Positions 6,859-18,561 of a stretch of DNA of 64,000 bases are shown here, piece after piece. The DNA lies in NCBI RefSeq assembly GCF_014655595.1, contig NZ_BNBL01000005.1, positions 1 to 64,000 on the forward strand, read 5' to 3'. The stretch comes from Streptomyces griseocarneus (lineage in GTDB: Bacteria > Actinomycetota > Actinomycetes > Streptomycetales > Streptomycetaceae). The number at the start of each line of letters is the position of its first letter. Position 1 is the first letter of the stretch. The position numbers and the translations under genes are program-made. The notes beneath the pieces are model-generated. The model worked only from the letters and a program-made list of their open reading frames with translations. It was not told where the DNA came from and ran no database searches.

Positions 6859-8375
6859 GCCGCGTCCCGGCGCAGCGCGGTCTTGTCCGGCTTGCCGGCA
6901 TCGGTGAGCGGCAGCGCGGCGGCGAAGGTGATGGACGCCGGCTCGTACATCGCCCCGCGCTCCCTGCGCACCAGCTCCCGCAGCTCCGCCTCGTCGACGC
7001 CGGCGTCCGGGCCGGCCACGACCACCGCGTGCACCTGCTCCATGCGGTCGGCGTCCCGGACGCCGAAGACGGCGCTCTGCCGGACGCGGGGGTGCGAGTT
7101 GAGGAGGTCCTCGAGCTCGGAGGTGTAGACGTGCCCGCCCACCACGATGATCATGTCCTTGAGCCGGTCGACGACCGTCAGGAAGCCCTCGTCGTCCAGC
7201 AGGCCCACGTCACCGGTGTGCAGCCAGCCGTCGCGCAGCACCTCGGCGGTCAGCTCCGGCTGCTTCCAGTACCCCTGCATGATGTGGGGCGAGCGCACGC
7301 AGATCTCGCCGTGCTCCCCGCGCGGCAGCGCCCGCCCGGCCTCGTCGCGGATCTCCACCTCGACCCCGGGCAGCACCTGACCGGCGGTCCGCAGCAGCTC
7401 CGGCCGCCGCTCCGGGTCGTGCTGACCGGGCATCAGCAGGCTGATGCCGCCCACCTCGCTCTGCCCGTAGAACTGCGTGAGCACGGGCCCGAAGCGCCGT
7501 ACCGCGTCGGCCAGCCGGGCGGGGGAGGCCTGGCAGCCGCCGTAGACCAGCGAGCGCAGGCTGGAGGTGTCGGTGGCGTCCGCGTCCGGGTGGTCCATGA
7601 GCTGGTACAGCAGGGGAGGGAGGAGGAAGAGGTCCGTGACGCGCTCCCGCTCGACGGCGGCGAGCACGGCGGCGGGGTCGAAGTCCTCCTGCAGCACCAC
7701 GCTGCCGCCCGCCCGCAGGGTGATGTCGGTGAACATGCCCGCGACGTGGGCGAGCGTGGTGCACACCAGCTGCCGGCGCACGTGCTCCCCCTGCAGCGCC
7801 CCGAGGTCGTTGACCTGGTCGAACGTGGTGCAGATGCCCTTGGGGTGCCCGGTCGTCCCACCGGTGTGACGGATGGTGCACACGTCGCCCGGCCGCGCCT
7901 CGCCGGGCACGGGCCCGTCCGGCAGCCCGGCGGCCGCCGCCAGCAGGTCCTCGCCCTCCGGCGCGGGGCCGAGCGTGAGGACGGCGCCGACCGGTGCCTG
8001 CGCCGTCACCTCGGCGGCGCGGCCGGCGTACCGGGGGTCGACGATCAGGGCGCGCGTCTCGACGTCCCGCACGATGGCGGCCTGGGCCTCGGCCGAGAGC
8101 TTGTTGTAGAGGTGGTTGACGCGGCAGCCGAGGAGGTGGGCGGCGTAGCGGACGGCGATGACCTCCGGCAGGTTCCCGCCCAGCAGGGTCACCGTCGTGC
8201 CGCGGCCGAGGCCCCGGTCCTTCAGGGCGCGGGCCAGACGGTGGACCAGCGCGCGCAGCTCGCCTCCGGTGACGCGCCGGCCCTGGTGGAGTAACACCTC
8301 CCGCTCGGGGGCGTCGTTCAGATGCTCGAGGATCTCCTCGGCGTAGCTGCGGAAGGCGGGTCGGGCGGCGTGCAT
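6831..8375 (-). CDS. AMP-binding acyl-CoA synthetase/ligase
   Basis: A 514-residue member of the ANL superfamily, which activates carboxylic acids as acyl-AMP and then usually as CoA thioesters. Visible motifs are the P-loop HTGGTTGHPKG near residue 170, the FYGQSE motif (A5-like), the TGDVG aspartate motif, and the C-terminal DRLKDMIIVVGGHVY hinge with a catalytic-Lys-type region near ITFAAALPLTDAGKPDK. ATG at 8375. The 3' end overlaps the endonuclease-like gene by 22 bases. The substrate (fatty or aryl acid) cannot be deduced. A weak iron-box-like sequence lies upstream at 8403-8421. Confidence 0.86.
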   Translation of the reverse strand: MHAARPAFRSYAEEILEHLNDAPEREVLLHQGRRVTGGELRALVHRLARALKDRGLGRGTTVTLLGGNLPEVIAVRYAAHLLGCRVNHLYNKLSAEAQAAIVRDVETRALIVDPRYAGRAAEVTAQAPVGAVLTLGPAPEGEDLLAAAAGLPDGPVPGEARPGDVCTIRHTGGTTGHPKGICTTFDQVNDLGALQGEHVRRQLVCTTLAHVAGMFTDITLRAGGSVVLQEDFDPAAVLAAVERERVTDLFLLPPLLYQLMDHPDADATDTSSLRSLVYGGCQASPARLADAVRRFGPVLTQFYGQSEVGGISLLMPGQHDPERRPELLRTAGQVLPGVEVEIRDEAGRALPRGEHGEICVRSPHIMQGYWKQPELTAEVLRDGWLHTGDVGLLDDEGFLTVVDRLKDMIIVVGGHVYTSELEDLLNSHPRVRQSAVFGVRDADRMEQVHAVVVAGPDAGVDEAELRELVRRERGAMYEPASITFAAALPLTDAGKPDKTALRRDAANRYALASA

Positions 8376-8402
8376 GTGCGGCTCCAGGCGACGGTCATAT
8401 GG

Positions 8403-8421
8403 TTACCTTAGGCAAGCATAT
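8403..8421. promoter_or_regulatory. possible DmdR/IdeR iron box
   Basis: TTACCTTAGGCAAGCATAT matches the 19-base consensus TTAGGTTAGGCTAACCTAA at about 13 positions, including the central TTAGGC. It lies in the divergent promoter region between the ligase (minus) and the RidA gene (plus). The match is imperfect, so this is a weak call. Confidence 0.3.
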
Positions 8422-8518
8422 GGGTGTGCGGGCCATCGATCAACGCTCCGTCCGGTCCCCTCCGGCTCGGGGACTTCCTCCCTGGTCAGGGCGACCCCCG
8501 ACGGGTGAGGATGTGTCA

Positions 8519-8965
8519 ATGCACCAGCAGACACAGCACATGCAGACGCAGCGCACGCGGATCACGCACATACCGGCCCCCGAGGGCGTCGCCCCCGCCA
8601 CGGGATACACCCACGTCGTGACGGGCACCGGCCGCATGGTGGCGATCTCCGGCCAGGTGCCCCTCGACGAGCACGGCGAGATCGTCGGCACGGGGGACGT
8701 GACGGCGCAGGCCCGGCAGGTCTTCGAGAACCTCCGGCGCTGCCTCGCCGCGGCCGGCGCCTCCTTCGCCGACGTCGTCAAGCTCACCTACTACGTCACC
8801 GACATCGCCCAGCTGCCCGCCATCCGCGTGGTGCGGGACGAATACATCGACGCCGCACGCCCGCCCGCCAGCTCCGCCGTCCAGGTGGTGGCCCTCTTCC
8901 GCCCCGAACTGCTCCTGGAGGTCGAGGCGTTCGCGCTCGTCGAAGCGGGTGGTCTCGCGCCCTGA
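8519..8965 (+). CDS. RidA family (YjgF/YER057c/UK114) protein
   Basis: A 148-residue RidA-type protein; the family hydrolyses reactive enamine/imine intermediates, or has related deaminase roles in biosynthetic clusters. Typical features are MVAISGQVPLDEHGEIV, the mid-region QARQVFENLRRCLAAAGASFADVVKLTYYVTD, and the signature RPPASSAVQVVAL containing the conserved substrate-carboxylate Arg. ATG at 8519 follows a weak GTGAGGA; ATG 8540 is an alternative. It is divergent from the acyl-CoA ligase. Confidence 0.86.
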   Translation: MHQQTQHMQTQRTRITHIPAPEGVAPATGYTHVVTGTGRMVAISGQVPLDEHGEIVGTGDVTAQARQVFENLRRCLAAAGASFADVVKLTYYVTDIAQLPAIRVVRDEYIDAARPPASSAVQVVALFRPELLLEVEAFALVEAGGLAP

Positions 8966-9003
8966 GCCGGGTTTCCCTCCGCCGGCCGGGGAAACCGGTT
9001 CGT

Positions 9004-9969
9004 ATGGTGCGAATCGGCTACACGATGATGACCGAGCAGGCGGGCCCCCGGGACCTCGTCGAGCACGTGGTGGGCGCGGAGCAGGCGGGCTTCGACTTCT
9101 CCGTCACCTCGGACCACTACTTCCCCTGGCTGGCGTCCCAGGGCCACGCCCCGAACGCGTGGGCCGTCCTGGGCGCCGCCGCGCAGGCGACGTCGCGGAT
9201 CCCGCTCATGACCTACGTGACCTGCCCGACCGTCCGCTACCACCCGGTCCTCGTCGCCCAGCAGGCGGCCACGGTCCAGCTGCTGTCGGGCGGCAGGTTC
9301 CGGCTCGGGCTGGGCTCGGGCGAGAACCTCAACGAACACGTCGTCGGCGGCGGCTGGCCCGCCGTCAGCGTCCGCCACGAGATGCTCGCCGAGGCCGTCG
9401 GCATCATCCAGGCCCTCTTCGAGGGCCGTACGCTCAACCACCGCGGCCCCCACTACGACGTCGAGCACGCCAGGCTCTGGGACCTGCCCGACGAGCCCCC
9501 GCCCATCGGCATCGCCGTCTCCGGCGAGGACTCCTGCCGGCTCGCGGGCCGGCTGGCCGACCTGGTCATCGCCGTCGAGCCCAAGAAGGAGCTGCTGGAG
9601 TCCTTCGACCGGCACGGGGGAGCGGGCAAGCCCCGCGTCGGCCAGCTGCCCGTCTGCTACGACCCCGACCGCGACGCCGCGCTCGACCGCGCCCACGACC
9701 AGTTCCGCTGGTCCGGACTGGGCTGGCCGGTCAACGCCGAGCTGCCCAACGACGCCTCCTTCGAGGCCGCGACCCGGCACGTCACCAAGGAGCAGGTGGC
9801 CGAGTCCATCCCCTGCGGAGCGAAGGTGGAGGAGTTCGTCGAGGCCGTACGCGAGTACGCCGACGCCGGATTCACCGAGATCGCCCTCGTCCAGATCGGC
9901 GGCGACCACCAGGCCGGCTATCTGCGCTGGGCCCAGGAGGAGCTCCTGCCCGCACTGCGCGAACTGTGA
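9004..9969 (+). CDS. F420-type LLM class oxidoreductase (TIGR03557-like)
   Basis: A 321-residue luciferase-like TIM-barrel protein. It begins VRIGYTMMTEQAGPRDLVEH and has SVTSDHYFPW near residue 36 and LGLGSGENLNEH near 105, hallmarks of the F420-dependent subgroup related to glucose-6-phosphate dehydrogenase Fgd. It probably uses F420 for hydride transfer, since the enzyme class rather than flavin is indicated by the GSGE motif region. The substrate is unknown. ATG 9004 has only a weak ribosome site. It ends 27 bases before the convergent udgX-like gene. Confidence 0.85.
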   Translation: MVRIGYTMMTEQAGPRDLVEHVVGAEQAGFDFSVTSDHYFPWLASQGHAPNAWAVLGAAAQATSRIPLMTYVTCPTVRYHPVLVAQQAATVQLLSGGRFRLGLGSGENLNEHVVGGGWPAVSVRHEMLAEAVGIIQALFEGRTLNHRGPHYDVEHARLWDLPDEPPPIGIAVSGEDSCRLAGRLADLVIAVEPKKELLESFDRHGGAGKPRVGQLPVCYDPDRDAALDRAHDQFRWSGLGWPVNAELPNDASFEAATRHVTKEQVAESIPCGAKVEEFVEAVREYADAGFTEIALVQIGGDHQAGYLRWAQEELLPALREL

Positions 9970-9996
9970 AGCCGCTCCGCCCGCCGGCCGGCGCCC

Positions 9997-10704
9997 TCAG
10001 CCGAGCAGGCCCGCCGCGACCCGCAGATCGGACACCAGCCCCGCGTACGCCTCCTCCCGCGCCGCGGGATCCGACCGCAGCACGGCCGAGGGGTGAATGG
10101 TCGCCACCAGCAGCCCCTCGCCCCCGCCGTCCCCGTCCGCCTCCCCGTTCCCGCCGCCGTCCAGCGAGGGCATCGGCAGCGCCACGCCCCGCTCACGGGT
10201 CACCCGGAACGACGGTCCCATCAGCGACTTGCCGGCCGTGGCACCCAGCGCGACCACCACCTCCGGGTCCAGCAGCCGCAGCTCGGCGGCCAGCCAGGGC
10301 CGGCACGCGCCGATCTCCCGCAGACCCGGCGCCTTGTGGATGCGGCGCTTGCCGCGCGCGGCCTGCTCGAACTTGAAGTGCTTGACGGCATTGGTGATGT
10401 ACGCGTCGGCCGGATCGATGCCCGCCTCGTCGAGCGCCCGCATCAGCACACCCCCGGCGGGACCCACGAACGGCCGGCCCTGCCGGTCCTCCTGGTCGCC
10501 CGGCTGTTCGCCCACGAGCACCACACGGGCCGACGGCTCTCCCGCGCCGAACACCGTCTGCGTCGCCTCGCGGAACAGCGGACAGCCCCGGCAGCCCGCC
10601 GCGGCCTCCCGCAGCGCCCCGAGCCCGGCCCCCGAAGGGACGAACGGGCCTGCGTCGTAGGCCGAGCCGGTGCCGCGCGCACCGCCGCTCACCGCGTCCC
10701 CCAC
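9997..10704 (-). CDS. udgX: UdgX family uracil-DNA binding/glycosylase protein
   Basis: A 235-residue uracil-DNA glycosylase superfamily protein. Cys38 and Cys41 (CRGCPLF) begin the 4Fe-4S site, GEQPGDQED (65-73) is motif A, KRRIHK (119-124) is the UdgX-specific loop, and HPSAVLR near residue 207 is the C-terminal motif. In characterised UdgX the His of this loop (His123 here) becomes covalently linked to the excised uracil, giving irreversible capture. GTG at 10704 is chosen for the GGAGGTGG just upstream. A Gly/Asp/Glu-rich insertion near residues 185-198 looks like a disordered linker. Confidence 0.88.
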   Translation of the reverse strand: MGDAVSGGARGTGSAYDAGPFVPSGAGLGALREAAAGCRGCPLFREATQTVFGAGEPSARVVLVGEQPGDQEDRQGRPFVGPAGGVLMRALDEAGIDPADAYITNAVKHFKFEQAARGKRRIHKAPGLREIGACRPWLAAELRLLDPEVVVALGATAGKSLMGPSFRVTRERGVALPMPSLDGGGNGEADGDGGGEGLLVATIHPSAVLRSDPAAREEAYAGLVSDLRVAAGLLG

Positions 10705-10827
10705 GGAACCACCTCCGTGTCACCACCGGTGCCGGCGGCCTCCACCGCCCGCTCACCACCAGTGTCGCCCCCCACGCGCCGGGGCGCCGGACGGCCCTGG
10801 GCCGCGGCTACGGAACGCGGGGGCCCG

Positions 10828-11358
10828 TCACCCCAGGTCGGCGCCCATCACCCTGGCGAACATCGCCGGATCGGCGTCGAAGCCGTTGACGGAGCCCCGG
10901 AACCCCCAGGCGCCCGAGGAGTCCCGGGCGAACTCCGCGACGGTCGCCGCCGTGGCGTCCGCGACCGAGCTGAAGTCGTCCACCCGCAGCGCGGTGCGCC
11001 CCTCGCTTATCCGCACCCCGGCGTTCGCCACGTCGGCGAAGACCCTGCGCCCCCAGCGCTGCTGGATGGCCACGCCCACGACGACCCGGACGTAGCCGGA
11101 CGACAAGCGCTCGAGCTCCAGGGTCATGACCTCGTCGTCGCCGAAGCCCTGCCCCGTGCGGCTGTCGCGGTTGAGGGTGATGGTGCCGTCGGGCGAGCGG
11201 CTGTCGAAGTGCACCAGGTAGGCGGGCTCGCCGTACGGGTCGTCCGCGTGGTACGTGGCGGCGATGATGTCGAGGTCGTGAGCGGGCTCCCCACCCGGGC
11301 TCGGATCCCACCTGAGGGCCACCACCACGGTGCCGATCCCCTTGTTGGGACTGCTCAT
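10828..11358 (-). CDS. TerD family stress protein
   Basis: A 176-residue TerD-fold protein; the family forms Ca2+-binding beta sandwiches linked to tellurite/stress responses and, in Streptomyces, to development. Recognisable are the TVVVALRWDP start, HDLDIIAATYH (calcium-ligand Asp residues), DSRTGQGFGDDEVMTLELERL and the C-terminal WGFRGSVNGFDAD. ATG 11358 has purine-rich sequence upstream. Other ter operon genes are absent, so this is an orphan paralogue. It lies 123 bases upstream of udgX on the same strand. Confidence 0.82.
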   Translation of the reverse strand: MSSPNKGIGTVVVALRWDPSPGGEPAHDLDIIAATYHADDPYGEPAYLVHFDSRSPDGTITLNRDSRTGQGFGDDEVMTLELERLSSGYVRVVVGVAIQQRWGRRVFADVANAGVRISEGRTALRVDDFSSVADATAATVAEFARDSSGAWGFRGSVNGFDADPAMFARVMGADLG

Positions 11359-11569
11359 CGGACTCCCCTTCCGCTGAACCGCTCCGGCCGCACACCGGAC
11401 ACCGCCGGTATGTCAGCGCATCATGCCACGTGCTCTCTCCCGCCATGGGCACAACGGACAGGCGGGCGGTACCGAACGGTTTCGACGTGGGCCGAACACC
11501 GGTGACCCGCCGTGCGACGGCGCCCCATCATCGCGCAGACATGCCGCGCGAAACCGTGGGAGGGGAACG

Positions 11570-14643
<3,074 letters not shown>

Positions 14644-14732
14644 TCACCGGGCACGCTAGGGGCCGGACCCGCGGAAACCGGGCCCGGTAGTCGGATTTCC
14701 CCTCAATATGGTGAAGGGGGGAGCCCTTCCGG

Positions 14733-15659
14733 TTAACGATCTTGAAGTGGGGTGGGCGCCGCGGGCTCCTCCGCCACCAGCTCCATCAGCACGGCGGTGA
14801 GCGGGCCGGTGGCCGGGGCCCGGCTGTCCTCGTCCGGCAGTACGAGGTAGACGTCGCGCGGCGGGAAGTGGCCACCCAGCGAGCGCAGCGCGAGGCCGGG
14901 AGCGAGGCCCGGCACGGCGAGCGCGGGGAACAGCCCGATGCCCACCCCCGCGGCCACCAGGCGCTGCTTGCCGTACCAGTCGTCGCAGTGCAGCCCCACC
15001 CGCGGCTCGAAGCCCAGCCCCAGGCACAGCTCGCGCAGCGGGCCCAGGCAGTCGGGGTGTGCCCCCTCGATCCACGTCTCCTCCCGCAGCTCGGGCAGGC
15101 CGATCGGCCCCGGCCCGGCCAGGCGGTGGCCGGCGGGCAGGGCGACGTACTGCTCGTCGGTCATCAGCCGCAGCAGGGACAGGCCATCGAACCGCTCGCC
15201 GGCCAGGTCCCACTCGGTCACCAGCGCCAGGTCCAGCTCGCCGGCCCGCAGCGCGGCCAGGTGATCGGCCGGCCCGCCCGCGCACAACGACAGCCGGACG
15301 GCGGGATGCCGCCGGGAGAAGCGCCTGAACAGCTCGGGAACGATGCCCGCGTTGGCGCTGGCGAACGCGCCCAGCCGCAGCTGCCCGCCGGCCGCCCCGG
15401 CCAGTGCCCGGATGCGCTCCTCGGCCAGCGCCAGCTGGCGCATGACGACCCTGGCGTGCTCGATCAGCGCCTCCCCGGCCGGGGTCGGCCGGACGCCGCG
15501 GCTGCCGCGCAGCAGCAGGGGCGTCCCCACGTCGTGCTCCAGCGCGGTGATGCGCCGGGAGACGGCCGACTGGCTGTACGACAGGGCGTGCGCGGCGGCC
15601 GAGATCGAGCGGTGCTGCGCCACCGCGAGGAGAACCCGTAAGTGGGGGACATCCAGCAT
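14733..15659 (-). CDS. LysR family transcriptional regulator
   Basis: A 308-residue LTTR. The N-terminal winged helix-turn-helix (about residues 1-60) contains AQHRSISAAAHALSYSQSAVSRRITALEHDVGTPLL. The periplasmic-binding-like effector domain starts near residue 90 (GGQLRLGAFASANAGIVPELF). It is encoded upstream of geoA on the same strand, 128 bases away, and divergently from the 15839 gene across 179 bases. The usual LTTR arrangement makes the divergent gene (15839 onward, perhaps with the MFS exporter) the likeliest target. ATG 15659 lies at the conserved LTTR N-terminus (MLDVPHLRVLLAVA). Confidence 0.9.
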   Translation of the reverse strand: MLDVPHLRVLLAVAQHRSISAAAHALSYSQSAVSRRITALEHDVGTPLLLRGSRGVRPTPAGEALIEHARVVMRQLALAEERIRALAGAAGGQLRLGAFASANAGIVPELFRRFSRRHPAVRLSLCAGGPADHLAALRAGELDLALVTEWDLAGERFDGLSLLRLMTDEQYVALPAGHRLAGPGPIGLPELREETWIEGAHPDCLGPLRELCLGLGFEPRVGLHCDDWYGKQRLVAAGVGIGLFPALAVPGLAPGLALRSLGGHFPPRDVYLVLPDEDSRAPATGPLTAVLMELVAEEPAAPTPLQDR

Positions 15660-15838
15660 GGGCCCAGCATGGCACCGCCCGGGCGCCGCCGGTCAGGCCG
15701 CGCATGGCCACCATTCCCGGAACGCAAAGGTCCACAAGGCTCGGGTGTTCTCTTCGGGCGGCCCCCCGAGCAGGATGGGCAAGCGAACTCGCCCATCCAT
15801 GCCGGGAGACCGGCGTCCGACGATTGGGGGTTTTCCTC

Positions 15839-16315
15839 TTGACCACCCAGGCCCACGCGAAAGGCGAGACACGGCAGGAGATGGCCGCGGGCTGCGTCTC
15901 CTACTCCTGGACACCGGAGGTCCACGACTTCTACGGTGACCCCGAGGCCATACTTCACAAAATGGACAACGTGGACATGGAGCTCTCGAGCCGCCGGATC
16001 TTCGTTCTTCTCACGGAGAGTCAGGGGAGCGCGGACGTACGCTTCTTCGAGCAGGCAGAGGGAGGCGACTACAAGGTCTCGACCTGGTCGGGCGGCTCGC
16101 TGGACGGGCTCGGCGGCCGGCTGGCCGACACCATCCTGAAGAACAAGGGAGTGCACTGCGTCGGCGAGCAGACCCGCGCCCTCCTCGCCCCGCTCGGCAT
16201 GACCGAACAGGCGACCGTCCCCGCACCGGCCAACCCGCGGGCGGCCTTCGCGCACACCGTACGCGACCACGGCAAGGACACGTTCACGCGCGCCACCTGC
16301 GCGCTGCTCTGCTGA
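15839..16315 (+). CDS. hypothetical protein (158 aa), divergent from LysR
   Basis: Unrecognised soluble protein of 158 residues with five cysteines, including a Cys-terminated TRATCALLC end, and a central RRIFVLLTESQGSADVRFFEQ stretch. No signal or membrane segment. TTG at 15839 is preferred for the GGGGG ribosome site at 15825-15829; an ATG at 15880 has a ribosome site that is too close. It lies between a divergent LysR gene and an MFS exporter, separated from the latter by a terminator-like hairpin. The Cys-rich C-terminus might bind metal or be processed, but this is only a guess. Confidence 0.6.
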   Translation: MTTQAHAKGETRQEMAAGCVSYSWTPEVHDFYGDPEAILHKMDNVDMELSSRRIFVLLTESQGSADVRFFEQAEGGDYKVSTWSGGSLDGLGGRLADTILKNKGVHCVGEQTRALLAPLGMTEQATVPAPANPRAAFAHTVRDHGKDTFTRATCALLC

Positions 16316-16340
16316 CCCGGGCCGCGACGCACCCCTGGAC

Positions 16341-16368
16341 GACCGCCTCCGACAGGCCGGAGGCGGTC
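16341..16368 (+). terminator. terminator-like hairpin
   Basis: GACCGCCTCCG (16341-16351) pairs perfectly with 16358-16368 around an ACAGGC loop. It lies 26 bases after the stop of the 158-residue protein and before the MFS gene. Confidence 0.75.
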
Positions 16369-16447
16369 GTTCACTGCCTCCCCGACCCCAGGAAACCCGC
16401 CACGAACCCCATGGAACCCCACTGAACCCCGACGAACAGGAGCCGCG

Positions 16448-17716
16448 GTGACCGCACCGGCGCGAGAGGCCGGCGCACGTGACTTCGCCGGACTGTGGAC
16501 CGCCTACGCGGTGAGCAATCTGGCGGACGGCCTGGTCGTGATCACGTTTCCGCTGATCGCCCTCACCCTGACGTCGTCGCCCGGGCTGGTGGCCGGGGTG
16601 AAGTGGGCGCAGACCCTGCCGTACGTGCTGTGCACCCTCCTCATCGGCGTCCTCATCGACCGCGTCGAGCGCGGCCGGCTGATCCTCGCCGCCCATGTGC
16701 TGCGGGTGGCCGCCCTGGCGCTGCTGGCCCTCGCCATCACCGGCGACGCGGCACCGCTGCCGGCCCTGTACGCCACGGCCTTCCTGCTGGGCACGGCCGA
16801 GATCGCGGCCGACCTGTGCACCTCCTCCGTCCTGCCCATGGTCGTCGGGCGGGACCGGCTCGACACCGCCAATTCCCGGCTGGAGAGCACCCGCTCGTCG
16901 CTGAACGAATTCGCCGGGCCGCCGCTGGGCGGCCTGCTCGTCGCGGCCGGGGCCACCGTCGCCGTCCTGGGGACGGCCGGCGCCTACCTCGTGGCGGCCG
17001 GCGCCCTGCTGCTCCTCTTCCGGGGCCCCTACCCGCCGCCCCGGGCCGCCGGCGACGGGCCCGCCCTGCGCTCGCTGCGGGCCGAGCTCGCCGAGGGGCT
17101 GCGCTTCCTCTGGCGCCACCGGCTGCTGCGCGGCCTGGCCGGCATGGTGTGCGTGATGGCGGGGGCGTGGAGCGCCTGGACGGCCGTCCTGGTCCTGTAC
17201 GCGGTCGCGCCCGGGCCCATGGGCCTCAGCGGCACCGGCTACGGCCTGCTGCTGACCACCCTCGCCGTCGGCGGCGTGCTGGGCTCGCTCGTCGCCGGGC
17301 GCGTCCAGCGCGCCATCGGCGTCCGCAACCTGCTGGCCATCGACGTGATCACCAGCGTGATCATGCTGGCCACGCCGGCCCTGACCGACCGGGTGTGGGC
17401 CGTCGGCGCGGCCACCCTCCTGGGCGGGATCGGCAGCGGACTGTGGAACGTCACCGTCGTCACCCTCCGGCAGCGCCTGATCCCCGACGCCCTCCTGGGC
17501 CGGGTCTCCAGCGCCAGCCGCATGATCGGCTGGGGCGGCATGCCCGTGGGCGCGGCCCTGGCCGGCGTGCTGGCCCAGGTCTCCGGTCCGCGCACGGTCT
17601 TCGCCCTCGGCGCCCTGGCCTGCGCCCTGCTCCTGATCCCCTTCCTCACCGTGCTGCGCGAGGACGCCATCCACACCGCCGTCACCGCGGCGGCCCGCGG
17701 CCAGGAGCCGGATTAG
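16448..17716 (+). CDS. MFS transporter (EntS/MFS_3-like exporter)
   Basis: A 422-residue inner-membrane protein with about twelve hydrophobic segments. It starts DFAGLWTAYAVSNLADGLVVITFPLIALTLT, a pattern of MFS_3 exporters, and has the loop LIDRVERGRLILAAHVLR (motif A equivalent) and NSRLESTRSSLNEFAGPPLGG in the central part. These proteins typically export siderophores, macrolides or other secondary metabolites. GTG 16448 follows AGGAG. It could be co-regulated with the upstream 158-residue protein, although a hairpin separates them. Confidence 0.85.
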   Translation: MTAPAREAGARDFAGLWTAYAVSNLADGLVVITFPLIALTLTSSPGLVAGVKWAQTLPYVLCTLLIGVLIDRVERGRLILAAHVLRVAALALLALAITGDAAPLPALYATAFLLGTAEIAADLCTSSVLPMVVGRDRLDTANSRLESTRSSLNEFAGPPLGGLLVAAGATVAVLGTAGAYLVAAGALLLLFRGPYPPPRAAGDGPALRSLRAELAEGLRFLWRHRLLRGLAGMVCVMAGAWSAWTAVLVLYAVAPGPMGLSGTGYGLLLTTLAVGGVLGSLVAGRVQRAIGVRNLLAIDVITSVIMLATPALTDRVWAVGAATLLGGIGSGLWNVTVVTLRQRLIPDALLGRVSSASRMIGWGGMPVGAALAGVLAQVSGPRTVFALGALACALLLIPFLTVLREDAIHTAVTAAARGQEPD

Positions 17717-17719
17717 GCC

Positions 17720-18349
17720 CTAACCGCCCAGCGGGACGCCGAGCAGCTCCTCGAGCCGGACGACGGTGTCGGCGGGGGCGGTGTGCCGCACGACGGCCAT
17801 CCCCAGGTCCTGGGCGGGCGTGAGATTGCGGGCGGAGTCGTCCACGTAGACGCACGCGGCGGCCGGCAGGTCCATCCGCTCCAGCATGATGGCGTACAGC
17901 CCGGGCTCGGGCTTGCGCAGGCCGTGGTCGCCGGACAGCACCACGACGTCGTACCGCGTGCCGAGCTCGTGGCCCTCGTACGGGTCGTACGGCCCGGAGC
18001 CGAGGCTGTTCGACAGCACGCCCACCCTCACCCCGGCGGCGCGGGCCGCCCGCGCGGCGCCGACCAGCACGGGCTCGGGCCGTACCTCGGCCAGGACGCG
18101 GCCGAGGAGGTTCGTGGCGCCGACGCCCAGCAGGTCGGCCGTGCGCGCGTTCCACTCCGCCTGGGGGAGCACCCCGCGCTCCAGGTCCGCGAACAGCTCC
18201 CGGCCCACCGGATCGGCCGAGACGACGTCCGCGAAGGCATCGGGGGCCAGGCCCTCGCTCAGGCAGAAGGCGCGGGCGCTCTCCGACACCGGGGTGGTCA
18301 GCACCCCGCCGAAGTCGAGGATCAAGCCCTGTCGCCGCGGGTGGGACAT
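17720..18349 (-). CDS. HAD family hydrolase
   Basis: A 209-residue haloacid dehalogenase-type phosphatase. Motif I LILDFGGVL has nucleophile Asp12, motif II is GVLSNSL, motif III Lys lies in LRKPEPGLY, and motif IV is YVDDSARN. The DFGGVL form, lacking the usual second Asp of motif I, resembles soluble epoxide hydrolase N-terminal-like and related HADs. ATG 18349 follows AGGAG; the longer ORF to 18634 has no basis. It is convergent with the MFS gene, with three bases between the stops. Confidence 0.83.
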   Translation of the reverse strand: MSHPRRQGLILDFGGVLTTPVSESARAFCLSEGLAPDAFADVVSADPVGRELFADLERGVLPQAEWNARTADLLGVGATNLLGRVLAEVRPEPVLVGAARAARAAGVRVGVLSNSLGSGPYDPYEGHELGTRYDVVVLSGDHGLRKPEPGLYAIMLERMDLPAAACVYVDDSARNLTPAQDLGMAVVRHTAPADTVVRLEELLGVPLGG

Positions 18350-18561
18350 CGGCGGCTCCTCACCGTGGGCGGGCCGTGACGCCGGAGCGTCCGGACACTT
18401 CCGATCGTGGCTGATTCCTTTCCCCGGCGTCAACGACGCACACCTGTCCACGGCCGGGCGCGCCGACGTGCGGCGATGCTCCGGGCGGCCGCGCCCGACT
18501 GGCCGCCCGGCCGCGACTCTGGTCACCTGGAGGCATCCTGTGGGCCCGAGGAGGATGACCG

